Of a stretch of DNA of 64,000 nucleotides, positions 8,515 through 15,661 are shown in pieces (position 1 is the stretch's first letter; every line of letters starts with the position of its first letter). The position numbers and the translations under genes were made by a program. Below the pieces are notes generated by a model. It was not told the DNA's origin and searched no databases. It saw only the letters and a list, made by a program, of their open reading frames with translations. This DNA comes from REEB95 sp050729835 (GTDB taxonomy: Bacteria; Pseudomonadota; Alphaproteobacteria; ATCC43930; CGMCC-115725): NCBI GenBank assembly GCA_050729835.1, contig JBOHLS010000013.1, positions 1 to 64,000 on the forward strand, read 5' to 3'.

Positions 8515-9630
8515 ATGGCCGGACCGCTCGACGGGATTCTGGTGGTGACGCTGGAGCAGGCGGTGGCGGCGCCGTTATGCAGCTGCCGCCTGGCCGATGC
8601 CGGCGCGCGGGTCATCAAGATCGAGCGGCCGGAAGGCGACTTCGCGCGCTTCTACGATCGCGCCGCCAAGGGCCAATCGGCGCATTTCGTCTGGCTCAAT
8701 CGCGGTAAGGAATCGATCGCGCTCGACATCAAGGCGCCGGCGGACAAGGCTCTGCTCGGCCGGATGATCGCCCGTGCCGACGTCTTCATCCAGAATCTGG
8801 CGCCGGGCGCGGCGGCGCGCGCCGGCTTCGATCCGGCGGTGCTGCGTCGCGCGTATCCGCGCCTGATCGTCTGCTCGATCTCGGGCTACGGCGAGAGCGG
8901 CCCTTATCGCGACATGAAATCCTACGATCTGCTGATTCAGGCGGAGACCGGCCTGGCCTCGATCACCGGCTCGCCCGAGGCGCCCGGTCGCGTCGGCGTG
9001 CCGGTGTCCGACATCGCCGCCGGCCTCAATGCCCATGCCGCGATCCTTGAGGCGCTCTACGCCCGCGCGCGGCACGGCGCCGGCGCCGCGCTCGAGATTT
9101 CGCTGTTCCAAGCCACCGCCGAATGGCTGTCGGTGGCGCTGATTCAGCAGGCGGACGGCCACCCGCCGCGCCGCCTCGGCGTCCACCATCCGTCGATCGC
9201 GCCCTACGGCGCCTTTGTTGCCGCCGACGGCAAGGCAATCGTCGTCGCGATCCAGAACGAGCGCGAATGGCAGCGCTTCTGCGCCAAGATCCTGGGCGAT
9301 GCGGCACTGGCGCGCGATCCGCGCTTTGCCGATGGCCCAAGCCGGGTGGCGAACCGCCCGGCGCTCGAAGTGCTGGTGGCGGCCGCGTTCAAGCGCGAAC
9401 CGCGCGCCAGCCTGACGGTGCGGCTCAAAGCCGCCGGCATCGCCTTCGGCAATCTCAACACGCTCGACGATTTCGCCGGCCACCCGGCGCTGGCGACCGT
9501 CGCAGTCCCCACCGAAAGCGGCACAGTCGCCGTCGCGCTGCCGCCGGGGCGGCGCGCGGCCGACATAGCGGACCGCCCAGTGCCGCGCCTCGACCTACAC
9601 GGCACCGGCTTGCGTCGCGAATTCGCCTGA
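8515..9630 (+). CDS. Family III CoA transferase (CaiB/BaiF)
   Basis: A 371-residue CaiB/BaiF-type CoA transferase, slightly shorter than the usual 390-410. It moves CoA between carboxylic acids through an acyl-enzyme on an aspartate, probably D138 in SYDLLIQAETG. Other family marks are VIKIERPEGD, LNRGKESIALD, LAPGAAARAGFD and SISGYGESGPY. GGGAGG lies upstream of ATG 8515. Activation of an aromatic or dicarboxylic acid as a CoA ester would suit the neighbouring BKACE and aldolase genes. Formyl-CoA- or succinyl-CoA-dependent alternatives cannot be separated here. Confidence 0.86.
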   Translation: MAGPLDGILVVTLEQAVAAPLCSCRLADAGARVIKIERPEGDFARFYDRAAKGQSAHFVWLNRGKESIALDIKAPADKALLGRMIARADVFIQNLAPGAAARAGFDPAVLRRAYPRLIVCSISGYGESGPYRDMKSYDLLIQAETGLASITGSPEAPGRVGVPVSDIAAGLNAHAAILEALYARARHGAGAALEISLFQATAEWLSVALIQQADGHPPRRLGVHHPSIAPYGAFVAADGKAIVVAIQNEREWQRFCAKILGDAALARDPRFADGPSRVANRPALEVLVAAAFKREPRASLTVRLKAAGIAFGNLNTLDDFAGHPALATVAVPTESGTVAVALPPGRRAADIADRPVPRLDLHGTGLRREFA

Positions 9631-9755
9631 TCCCTTATCTTGGCATTTGTGCGTTGCAAAAATGGCAACTGTGATTGGGCTCGCGGCGTGGTCGTCCTGT
9701 GGCGAAATAACGCAGGAAAATCATGGCGCCGAAGTTCATCGCCGATGTTTTTGCA

Positions 9756-9784
9756 TTGCATTGTGCGCCGCAATAGGCCATATA
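9756..9784 (+). promoter_or_regulatory. Putative promoter of the αr8-type sRNA
   Basis: TTGCAT (9756-9761) and CATATA (9779-9784) are separated by 17 bases and lie 15-25 bases before the expected 5' end of the small RNA. The match to the housekeeping consensus is moderate. A TATATT at 9781-9786 with 19-base spacing is an alternative. Confidence 0.4.
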
Positions 9785-9799
9785 TTGCAACGCGACACG

Positions 9800-9879
9800 G
9801 CCGTCGCCCGACGGCGTGTTGTACGTCTTCTAGGCGTTTCCTCCCTAAACTTGGGCCGCACCTTGGTGCGGCCCTTTTT
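9800..9879 (+). ncRNA. αr8 / MmgR-type (suhB family) small RNA
   Basis: The intergenic segment contains TTTCCTCCCT at 9837-9846, the invariant single-stranded core of the alphaproteobacterial αr8/MmgR (Rfam suhB) sRNAs. It is followed by a perfect 9-bp GC-rich stem (GGGCCGCAC/GTGCGGCCC) with a CTTG loop and a T5 tract, the expected Rho-independent end. The ~80-base length fits the family (~77 bases). The CCTCCC core resembles an anti-Shine-Dalgarno, consistent with pairing to mRNAs; in Sinorhizobium the homologue affects storage polymer accumulation. The 5' end is estimated, not seen. Confidence 0.75.
9853..9879 (+). terminator. Intrinsic terminator of the sRNA
   Basis: A stem GGGCCGCAC (9853-9861) pairs with GTGCGGCCC (9866-9874) across a CTTG loop and is followed by TTTTT (9875-9879). 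It is a textbook Rho-independent terminator ending the αr8-type sRNA. Confidence 0.85.
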
Positions 9880-9929
9880 CTTGGGCGATATTATACTTCG
9901 CAAACCACGGTCTGGAATGTTTCCGAGGA

Positions 9930-10100
9930 TTAGCTTTGAGCTGTGGACTTGTTCAGGGTCACGGCGGCGCGAACGAGAGTTTTCAACGCTTCCTCGTCTA
10001 TCTTCTCGCCCTCGTGGAGGTCAATGGCACGCCTTGTGTTGCCGTAAGGCAACCCGTTCGGCTTGGGTTCGGTTGCCGGCGCTGATGACGCAGAGCGGGT
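9930..10100 (-). other. Open coding-like stretch downstream of the small ORF (possible gene remnant)
   Basis: On the minus strand, in the same frame as and directly after the stop codon of the small gene at 10101, an open stretch of ~57 codons reads LPYGNTRRAIDLHEGEKID and continues into a helix ending at TAA 9930. It looks like the C-terminal end of a real alphaproteobacterial protein but has no convincing start. It may be a decayed gene tail or a tiny gene using an in-frame TTG. I do not recognise the family. Apart from this and the sRNA, 9631-10100 holds nothing I can name. Confidence 0.3.
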
Positions 10101-10268
10101 CTAGCGGCGTTTGAGAACGGCGGCTGCGTCGAGCCTGCTCTCGGAAAATTGAGCCAATTTTTCGAAGCGCGCAGCGATCGCCAGCAGTTCGACCTTGATC
10201 TCGCTGTGTTGTGTGCGTTGCGCGATCGCGCGCAACCGCACCGCTTCGGCGCGATAAAAAGAGGCCAT
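10101..10268 (-). CDS. Small conserved-looking hypothetical protein
   Basis: A 55-residue ORF beginning MASFYRAEAVRLRAIAQ. It is predicted to be one or two amphipathic helices rich in Ala, Arg and Glu, like the many short uncharacterised alphaproteobacterial proteins with a YR-x-A-x-x-C/L-R-x-x-A opening. The reading frame extends to 10352, but the extension looks non-coding (Gly/Val/Pro-rich, no helix), so ATG 10268 is preferred although its ribosome site is weak. Function unknown. Confidence 0.5.
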   Translation of the reverse strand: MASFYRAEAVRLRAIAQRTQHSEIKVELLAIAARFEKLAQFSESRLDAAAVLKRR

Positions 10269-10370
10269 CTCGACATCGACTGCGACCAAGACCCTGCCCC
10301 CGCAACCGTACGGTGCGACAGCATCGCCATGAATTTGACTATTCTGTGGCAACGTGCCGCCGCTGCGCGC

Positions 10371-10931
10371 TCAGGCCGATTCCGCTGCCGCTTTGGGCAA
10401 GGTTGCGGCGCCGGCGCCGAGCGGCCGCTGCATCAGCACGCTGTCGACCCAGCGCCCGAACTTGAACCCGACTGCCGGCTGCGCGCCGATGTGGACGAAA
10501 CCGAGCGTCTCGTGCAGGTGGATCGAAGCGAGGTTGCCGCTGTCGCCGATGACCGCCACCATCTGGCGATAGCCCAGCGCGTCGCAACGCTCGACGAGCC
10601 GCGCCAGCAAGGCGTGACCGATGCCGCGCCGGGCGGCGTCCGGTGCGACGTAGATCGAATCCTCCAGAGTGTAGCGATAGGCCGAACGGGTGCGGTAGAG
10701 CCCAGCATAGGCATAGCCGAAGACGCGGCCGCCCGCGACCCCGACGAGGAACGGTAACCCCAACGCCAGAACGGCTTCGCGCCGCTGGCGGATCTCCTCG
10801 ACCGACGGCGGCGTCTCCTCGAACGAGCCCAGCCCGAAGCGCACGTGATGGGCATAGATCGCGGCAATGGCCTCTGCGTCGCTGGGCGCCGAATCGCGCA
10901 GCGTGAACCGGAATTCGGCGGCGGCGCTCAT
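10371..10931 (-). CDS. GNAT N-acetyltransferase, phosphinothricin/methionine sulfone type
   Basis: A 186-residue Gcn5-related acetyltransferase of the Pat/MddA group, which acetylates methionine sulfoximine, methionine sulfone or phosphinothricin-like amines with acetyl-CoA. Visible marks are IAAIYAHHV near the start, SFEETPPS, GYAYAG and YRTRSAYRYTLEDSIYV, the acetyl-CoA loop RRGIGHALL and IGDSGNLASIHLHE. Its ATG overlaps the stop of the upstream N-formylglutamate amidohydrolase by 4 bases, so the two are translationally coupled. Confidence 0.85.
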   Translation of the reverse strand: MSAAAEFRFTLRDSAPSDAEAIAAIYAHHVRFGLGSFEETPPSVEEIRQRREAVLALGLPFLVGVAGGRVFGYAYAGLYRTRSAYRYTLEDSIYVAPDAARRGIGHALLARLVERCDALGYRQMVAVIGDSGNLASIHLHETLGFVHIGAQPAVGFKFGRWVDSVLMQRPLGAGAATLPKAAAESA

Positions 10932-11806
10932 GCCGGCCGCAGGATCTCCGGATCGATGGCGGAAAGGGCTTCGGCCAAGTCGCGCATGTCCTCGCCCAGC
11001 CGGGCGAGGAACGGCTTACGCTCGAAGCTCCGCTCGTCCATGTAAAGCGCCCGATTGATCTCGATCTGGAGGCAATGGTTGCCGGCGGCCGGCCGGCCGT
11101 AATACGCCGTGGTGAAGCCACCGGCATAAGGTGCATTGAGCGCCGTCGAGTAGCCCTTGGCCTTGAGAACGCGGTGCGCGGTTGCCGTGATCGCCGGGTG
11201 GCACGACGTGCCGTGACAGTCGCCGAGCACCATGTCGGCGCGCGCCGAGCGGTCGCGCCGGTCGCAATCGCCGCTGGCTGAGGGCATCGAGTGGCAATCG
11301 AGCAGGATCGCGAAGCCATAGCGCTCCTGCGTGGCGTCGAGCAGCCGCTGCAACGTCCGGTGGTACGGCCGGTAGAGCGTCTCGATGCGCTGGGCCACCT
11401 CGCTAAATCGGAGCTTGCGGGCGTAGATCTCCTCGCCCGAGGCAACCACCCGGGCGATGGTGCCGAGGCCGACGCGCACCCGCGGCGAATGGCAGTTGAC
11501 GAAATTCGGCAGCAAGTCCTCGAACATCGTCGGATCGAGCTCGAACGGCTCGCGGTTGACGTCGACATAGGCGCGCGGAAAGCGGGCCCGGAGCAGCGGC
11601 GCGCCCAGCGCCGGCGTCGCGCCGAAAATCTCGTCGACGAAGCTGTCTTCGGAGCGTCGCAGGGTCAGCGCGTCGAGCCGCGAGGCGGCGAGGAACTCGA
11701 CCGGATAGTCCGCCCCGCTATGCGGTGAAGCCAGGACCAGCGGCACCGCCTGTCCGCCATTGGCGAGCACCTCGACCGGTTCAGCCGCCGTCACCAAGCC
11801 GTGCAT
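10928..11806 (-). CDS. N-formylglutamate amidohydrolase family protein (copy 1)
   Basis: A 292-residue zinc-dependent amidohydrolase of the HutG-like N-formylglutamate deformylase family. Marks include VLASPHSGADYP, a SEDSFVDEIF segment, YVDVNREPFELDP and ILLDCHSMP. It would release glutamate and formate from N-formyl-glutamate, the last step of one histidine breakdown route, though many members are of unproven specificity. No hut genes are nearby. It is divergent from cpdR, an arrangement I recall in other alphaproteobacteria. A second, distinct member lies at 27998. Confidence 0.85.
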   Translation of the reverse strand: MHGLVTAAEPVEVLANGGQAVPLVLASPHSGADYPVEFLAASRLDALTLRRSEDSFVDEIFGATPALGAPLLRARFPRAYVDVNREPFELDPTMFEDLLPNFVNCHSPRVRVGLGTIARVVASGEEIYARKLRFSEVAQRIETLYRPYHRTLQRLLDATQERYGFAILLDCHSMPSASGDCDRRDRSARADMVLGDCHGTSCHPAITATAHRVLKAKGYSTALNAPYAGGFTTAYYGRPAAGNHCLQIEINRALYMDERSFERKPFLARLGEDMRDLAEALSAIDPEILRPA

Positions 11807-11950
11807 ACCGGTAAGATTAACGAGGAAGGGGCGATCCTGTCACGCGCGAAGCGGCCTTTTTCCGTGGAAAACCGCCGACTCTGGCCATCCGGTGGGCGGT
11901 AAACCGTTCGTTTAAGTCTGCTCCCGTATCCTCCCCCACCGGGGAACACC

Positions 11951-12310
11951 ATGGCCCGCATCCTGCTCGCCGAGGACGACGACAGCATCCGCATCTTCCT
12001 GGCCCGCGCCCTACGCCGCGCCGGGCACGACGTCTGCGCCCTCGGCGACGGCGAGACCGCCCTGTCGTGGGTCAGCAACCATCCGATCGACTTGCTGCTG
12101 GCCGACGTGGTCATGCCCGGCGTGGACGGCATCGAGCTCGCGCGCCGCGCCAGTGACATGCATCCGCTGTTGCGCGTCATCTTCATCACCGGCTTCGCCG
12201 CCGTGGCGCTCAACGAGGCCGCCGCCTTGCCGCGCGATGCCGCGGTGCTGGCCAAGCCGTTTCACCTGCGCCAGCTCGTCGGCGAGATCGAACGGTTTCT
12301 GGCCGCCTGA
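11951..12310 (+). CDS. cpdR: CpdR-type single-domain response regulator
   Basis: A 119-residue stand-alone receiver closely resembling CpdR, the regulator that, when unphosphorylated, primes ClpXP to degrade cell-cycle proteins. It shows acidic residues EDDD at 8-11, phospho-acceptor D52 (LLADVVMPG), T/S-type switch ITGFAA and K in AKPFHL. The C-terminal AA matches the ClpXP-recognised end known for Caulobacter CpdR. There is no output domain. GGGGAACACC precedes the ATG. The window also holds ssrA and sspB, so several parts of the ClpXP recognition network are here. Confidence 0.88.
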   Translation: MARILLAEDDDSIRIFLARALRRAGHDVCALGDGETALSWVSNHPIDLLLADVVMPGVDGIELARRASDMHPLLRVIFITGFAAVALNEAAALPRDAAVLAKPFHLRQLVGEIERFLAA

Positions 12311-12326
12311 GGCCGGCGGCCTGTCC

Positions 12327-12355
12327 TTGCCAACCGGTCGCGAATTGGTCTAAAT
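12327..12355 (+). promoter_or_regulatory. Putative promoter of tRNA-Val
   Basis: TTGCCA (12327-12332) and CTAAAT (12350-12355) are spaced 17 bases apart and end 12 bases before the tRNA 5' end. The -35 match is good, the -10 moderate. Confidence 0.45.
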
Positions 12356-12367
12356 CCGCCGTCGCGC

Positions 12368-12442
12368 GGGCGTGTAGCTCAGTGGGAGAGCACTTCCTTG
12401 ACATGGAAGGGGTCGTAGGTTCAATCCCTGCCACGCCCACCA
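12368..12442 (+). tRNA. tRNA-Val (GAC)
   Basis: A complete 75-base cloverleaf: acceptor stem GGGCGTG/CACGCCC, D-arm with AGCTC...GAGCA, anticodon stem CTTCC/GGAAG enclosing TTGACAT (anticodon GAC), T-arm with GGTTCAATCC, and an encoded CCA end. Reads GUC/GUU valine codons. Confidence 0.95.
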
Positions 12443-12455
12443 TTTTTGCCGCGCA

Positions 12456-13253
12456 ATGCCGATGAGCGGCGCGCCGTTTCCGCCGCGGCGTATCGTCTGT
12501 CTCACCGAGGAAACGGTCGAGACGCTTTATCTCCTGGGCGAACAGGACCGCATCGTCGGCATTTCGGGCTATACCGTGCGGCCGCCGCAGGCGCGGCGCG
12601 AGAAGCCGCGTGTCTCGGCCTTCAATTCCGCGAACATTGAGAAGATCGTCGCGCTCGAACCCGATCTGGTGCTGACCTTCTCGGATATCCAGGCCGGCAT
12701 CGTCGCCGATCTGATTCGCCGCGGCATTGCCGTGCACGCGTTTAATCAGCGAACGCTGGCCGAGATCCTCTCCATGATCCGGACGCTGGGCGCTTTGGTC
12801 GGCGCCGACGCGCGCGCCGAGACGCTGGCTGCGTCGCTCGAGCAGCGGATCGCCGCGGCGCGGGAGGCGCGGCCGCCGCGCCGGCCGAAGATATTCTTCG
12901 AGGAGTGGGACGGTCCGCTGATCTCGGGGATCGGCTGGGTCTCGGAGCTGATCGAGGCCGCGGGCGGTGTCGACGTCTTTTCCGAGCTCGCGGCCGGTCG
13001 GGCCGCCAAGGATCGCGTCGTCGCGCCCGCCGACGTAGTGGCGCGCGCGCCGGACATCATCATCGGCTCGTGGTGCGGCAAAAAATTCTGTCCCGAGAAG
13101 GTCGCGGCGCGCCCCGGCTTCGACGCCGTGCCGGCGGTGCGCGCCGGCGCGTTGCACGAGATCAAGTCGTCGCTCATCCTGCAGCCGGGCCCGGCGGCGC
13201 TGACCGACGGTCTCGACACGCTGCGGCGGATTATCGCGGCCTGGGCCGGCTGA
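12456..13253 (+). CDS. BtuF-like cobalamin/Fe-siderophore binding-fold protein without signal peptide
   Basis: A 265-residue protein of the helical-backbone periplasmic-binding family (BtuF/FhuD class), with RIVCLTEETVETLYLLG, IVGISGYTVRPP, LEPDLVLTFSDIQ and an ISGIGWVSELIEAAGG strand. Unlike transport binding proteins it starts without a secretion signal and stands alone, with no permease or ATPase nearby. Such cytoplasmic versions are annotated as cobalamin-binding proteins, but their role is not established. It begins only 14 bases after tRNA-Val and may be co-transcribed from the tRNA promoter. Confidence 0.75.
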   Translation: MPMSGAPFPPRRIVCLTEETVETLYLLGEQDRIVGISGYTVRPPQARREKPRVSAFNSANIEKIVALEPDLVLTFSDIQAGIVADLIRRGIAVHAFNQRTLAEILSMIRTLGALVGADARAETLAASLEQRIAAAREARPPRRPKIFFEEWDGPLISGIGWVSELIEAAGGVDVFSELAAGRAAKDRVVAPADVVARAPDIIIGSWCGKKFCPEKVAARPGFDAVPAVRAGALHEIKSSLILQPGPAALTDGLDTLRRIIAAWAG

Positions 13254-13358
13254 GCCCGTCACCAAACCGACTCGCAACCGGAATAATTCCGTCATCGCCG
13301 CGTGTTAGCTAGACGGCATGGTGAGTTTCGCGCTCGCGTCCGGGGAATAAACGGCGAG

Positions 13359-14171
13359 ATGGATCATATCGACGGCATCCATCGCTACCGGTCGATCTGG
13401 ATTTCCGACATTCATCTGGGCACGCGCGGCTGCAAGGCCGAGTTCCTCCTCGACTTCCTGCGCCACACCGATTCAGAATTCCTCTACCTCGTCGGCGACA
13501 TCGTCGACGGCTGGCGCCTGCGCAAGAGCTGGTACTGGGCGCAAAGCCACAATGACGTGATCCAGAAGATCCTGCGCAAGGCGCGCAAGGGGACCAAGGT
13601 CTTCTACATCCCCGGCAATCACGACGAATGGCTGCGCAACTGGGTCGATCTGCCGCTCGGCGGCGTCGATCTGGTGCAGGACGCGCTGCACGTCACCGCC
13701 GATGGGTGGCGCCTGCTGGTGCTGCACGGCGACGATTTCGACGGCATCGTGCGTTATGCCAAGTGGCTCGCGCTGCTTGGCGACGGCGCCTACGAGCTGT
13801 CGCTCAAGCTCAACCACTACTACAACCTGGTCCGCCGCCGTCTCGGCTACCCGTACTGGTCGCTCTCGGCCTATCTCAAGAGCAAGGTCAAGAATGCCGT
13901 CCAGTTCGTCAGCGACTATGCCGACGCGATCGTCACCGAGGCGCGCCGCCGGCACGTCGATGGCGTCGTTTGCGGCCACATCCACCAGCCCGAGATCCGC
14001 ACCATCGGCGGCGTCCTCTATTGCAACGACGGCGACTGGGTCGAAAGCTGCTCCGCCCTGGTCGAGCATGGCGACGGGCGGCTCGAAATCCTTCGCTGGG
14101 TCGAGTTCAACGCCCTCGATCCACTGCGACCGGTCGCCCGGGCGGAAAAGGCGTTCGAACCCGCCGCGTGA
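13359..14171 (+). CDS. UDP-2,3-diacylglucosamine diphosphatase-like metallophosphoesterase (LpxH family)
   Basis: A 270-residue calcineurin-like phosphoesterase with the full metal motif series: DIHLG (~residue 22), GDIVDGW (~49), GNHDEWL (~86), HGDDFD (~122) and GHIHQPE (~210). It resembles the alphaproteobacterial LpxH-type enzymes that hydrolyse UDP-2,3-diacylglucosamine in lipid A synthesis, though some relatives serve other lipid phosphates. ATG 13359 is chosen over 13302 because family similarity starts at the DGIHRYRSIWISD segment. It overlaps the downstream glycosyltransferase start. Confidence 0.8.
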   Translation: MDHIDGIHRYRSIWISDIHLGTRGCKAEFLLDFLRHTDSEFLYLVGDIVDGWRLRKSWYWAQSHNDVIQKILRKARKGTKVFYIPGNHDEWLRNWVDLPLGGVDLVQDALHVTADGWRLLVLHGDDFDGIVRYAKWLALLGDGAYELSLKLNHYYNLVRRRLGYPYWSLSAYLKSKVKNAVQFVSDYADAIVTEARRRHVDGVVCGHIHQPEIRTIGGVLYCNDGDWVESCSALVEHGDGRLEILRWVEFNALDPLRPVARAEKAFEPAA

Positions 14172-15169
14172 GAATCCTGATCGCCAGCGACGCCTGGTCG
14201 CCCCAGGTCAACGGCGTCGTTCGTACGCTCAAATCGATCCTACCCGAGCTCGGCACCATGGGTCACGCCGTGACGACCCTGACGCCCGACATGTTTTCGA
14301 CCGTGCCGTGCCCGTTCTATCCCGAAATCCGGCTGGCCTTTGGCGCCTCGCGGCCCGTCGCTGCGCGGATCGAAGAGGCCGAGCCGGACGTGATACACAT
14401 CGTCACCGAAGGGCCGCTCGGCTTCGCCGCGCGGCGCTGGTGCCTGGATCGCGATTTCGGCTTCACCACCGCTTACCATACCCGCTTTCCCGAATATCTT
14501 GCCGCGCGCTGCGCCATCCCGTCCTGCGTCACCTACGGCGTGTTGCGACGCTTTCATGCGCCGGCGCGCAGCATCATGGTCGCGACCGAATCGATGCGCG
14601 TCGCGCTTTCGGCCAAGGGTTTCCACAACCTGCGGCCGTGGAGCCGCGGCGTCGATCCGGGAAAATTCGATCCCGACCATCGTCAGGCGGATATCGGCTT
14701 CAAACGGCCGATTTTCCTCTCGGTCGGTCGCGTCGCGATGGAGAAGAACCTGCCGGCTTTCCTCGGTCTCGATCTGCCGGGCTCAAAGCTGGTGGTGGGC
14801 GAGGGGTCGCAGCTCGAGCGGCTCAAGCGCCGGTATCCCGACGCGCATTTTCTCGGCCGCGTCGAGAACGGTGCTCTGGCCCGGCTGAATGCCTCGGCCG
14901 ACGTCTTCGTCTTTCCTAGCCGCACCGACACCTTCGGCTTGGTTCTTCTCGAAGCGCTTGCGTCCGGGTTGCCGGTGGCCGCGTTTGCCGTTCCGGGACC
15001 GGCCGACGTCGTCGGCGACAGCGGCGTCGGTGTGTTGAGCGAGGATTTACGCGCCGCGGCGCTGGCGGCGCTCGAAATTTCGCGCACCGCGTGCCGCGAT
15101 CACGCGCTGCGCTTCACCTGGGCGCATTGCGCGCGCCAATTCGTCGAGCAGCTCACCGTCCGCAGCTGA
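14168..15169 (+). CDS. GT4-family glycosyltransferase
   Basis: A 333-residue retaining glycosyltransferase. The N-terminal domain starts RILIASDAWSPQVNGVV; the C-terminal domain has the nucleotide-sugar region FLSVGRVAMEKN and the E-x7-E-type stretch SRTDTFGLVLLEALASGLPV. It begins at GTG 14168, overlapping the phosphoesterase stop (GTGA), so the two are coupled. GT4 enzymes of this shape glycosylate membrane lipids such as diacylglycerol or phosphatidylinositol; pairing with an LpxH-like phosphatase suggests a glycolipid role, but acceptor and donor are unknown. Confidence 0.82.
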   Translation: MRILIASDAWSPQVNGVVRTLKSILPELGTMGHAVTTLTPDMFSTVPCPFYPEIRLAFGASRPVAARIEEAEPDVIHIVTEGPLGFAARRWCLDRDFGFTTAYHTRFPEYLAARCAIPSCVTYGVLRRFHAPARSIMVATESMRVALSAKGFHNLRPWSRGVDPGKFDPDHRQADIGFKRPIFLSVGRVAMEKNLPAFLGLDLPGSKLVVGEGSQLERLKRRYPDAHFLGRVENGALARLNASADVFVFPSRTDTFGLVLLEALASGLPVAAFAVPGPADVVGDSGVGVLSEDLRAAALAALEISRTACRDHALRFTWAHCARQFVEQLTVRS

Positions 15170-15404
15170 TGCGCGTGTACTGCCCGGTCCGCGGATCGTT
15201 GTAGGCGAGCGTGGCCGCCATCACCGTGCAGATGCTGTGCAGCGTCTCGGCGGTAAAGGCGTGCGGCGCCGCTCCGTGCGTATGGAAGCGGACATGCATG
15301 CGCGTCACGTGGTCGCCGGGCACCGGCATGAAGGGAATCGCCAGCGCCAACAAGAGCAAGAATGAAATCGCCAGATCGCGCCCGGCCGACCAGTTGATTT
15401 GCAT
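15153..15404 (-). CDS. Small exported or membrane-anchored hypothetical protein
   Basis: An 83-residue protein with a hydrophobic N-terminal segment (residues ~9-27, LAISFLLLLALAIPFMPV) that could be a signal anchor, then a short polar domain with two cysteines and several histidines (MHVRFHTHG). GGGAGGGG lies before the ATG, which supports it as a real gene. Its 3' end overlaps that of the convergent glycosyltransferase by 17 bases. Family not recognised. Confidence 0.55.
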   Translation of the reverse strand: MQINWSAGRDLAISFLLLLALAIPFMPVPGDHVTRMHVRFHTHGAAPHAFTAETLHSICTVMAATLAYNDPRTGQYTRISCGR

Positions 15405-15661
15405 GGGACCCCTCCCGTGCCTGCTGTACGAATTCTACGCCGCGGTGCAGCACGCCATCCCCCGGCGCCGCGGCCAAAGCGCTTTTTAGCTTGGGTTAAC
15501 GGGGGCTTAGGCACGCACTGCGGGCGCGAAAGCCATAGCTTTGGCATGAATTGAGGCGGTAGGATGACGACGTTTCGCGCCGCGCTCGCCTCGTTTCCAG
15601 TCGCCGCCTAGAATGGTTGCGCCCGAGTCGTGCGCCTGGGGAATCCATTCCGAGTTGCCGC

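Noticed and set aside
9647..10114. 155-codon plus-strand ORF over the sRNA region
   Set aside because: It reads through the sRNA terminator, is Arg/Ser-rich and has no ribosome site; it is an accidental frame.
10371..10931. Drug-resistance acetyltransferase
   Set aside because: The fold is the common Pat/MddA housekeeping type; nothing supports a dedicated resistance gene.
15496..15510. CtrA-like TTAA-N7-TTAG
   Set aside because: One mismatch and no suitable downstream gene at promoter distance; chance occurrence is likely.
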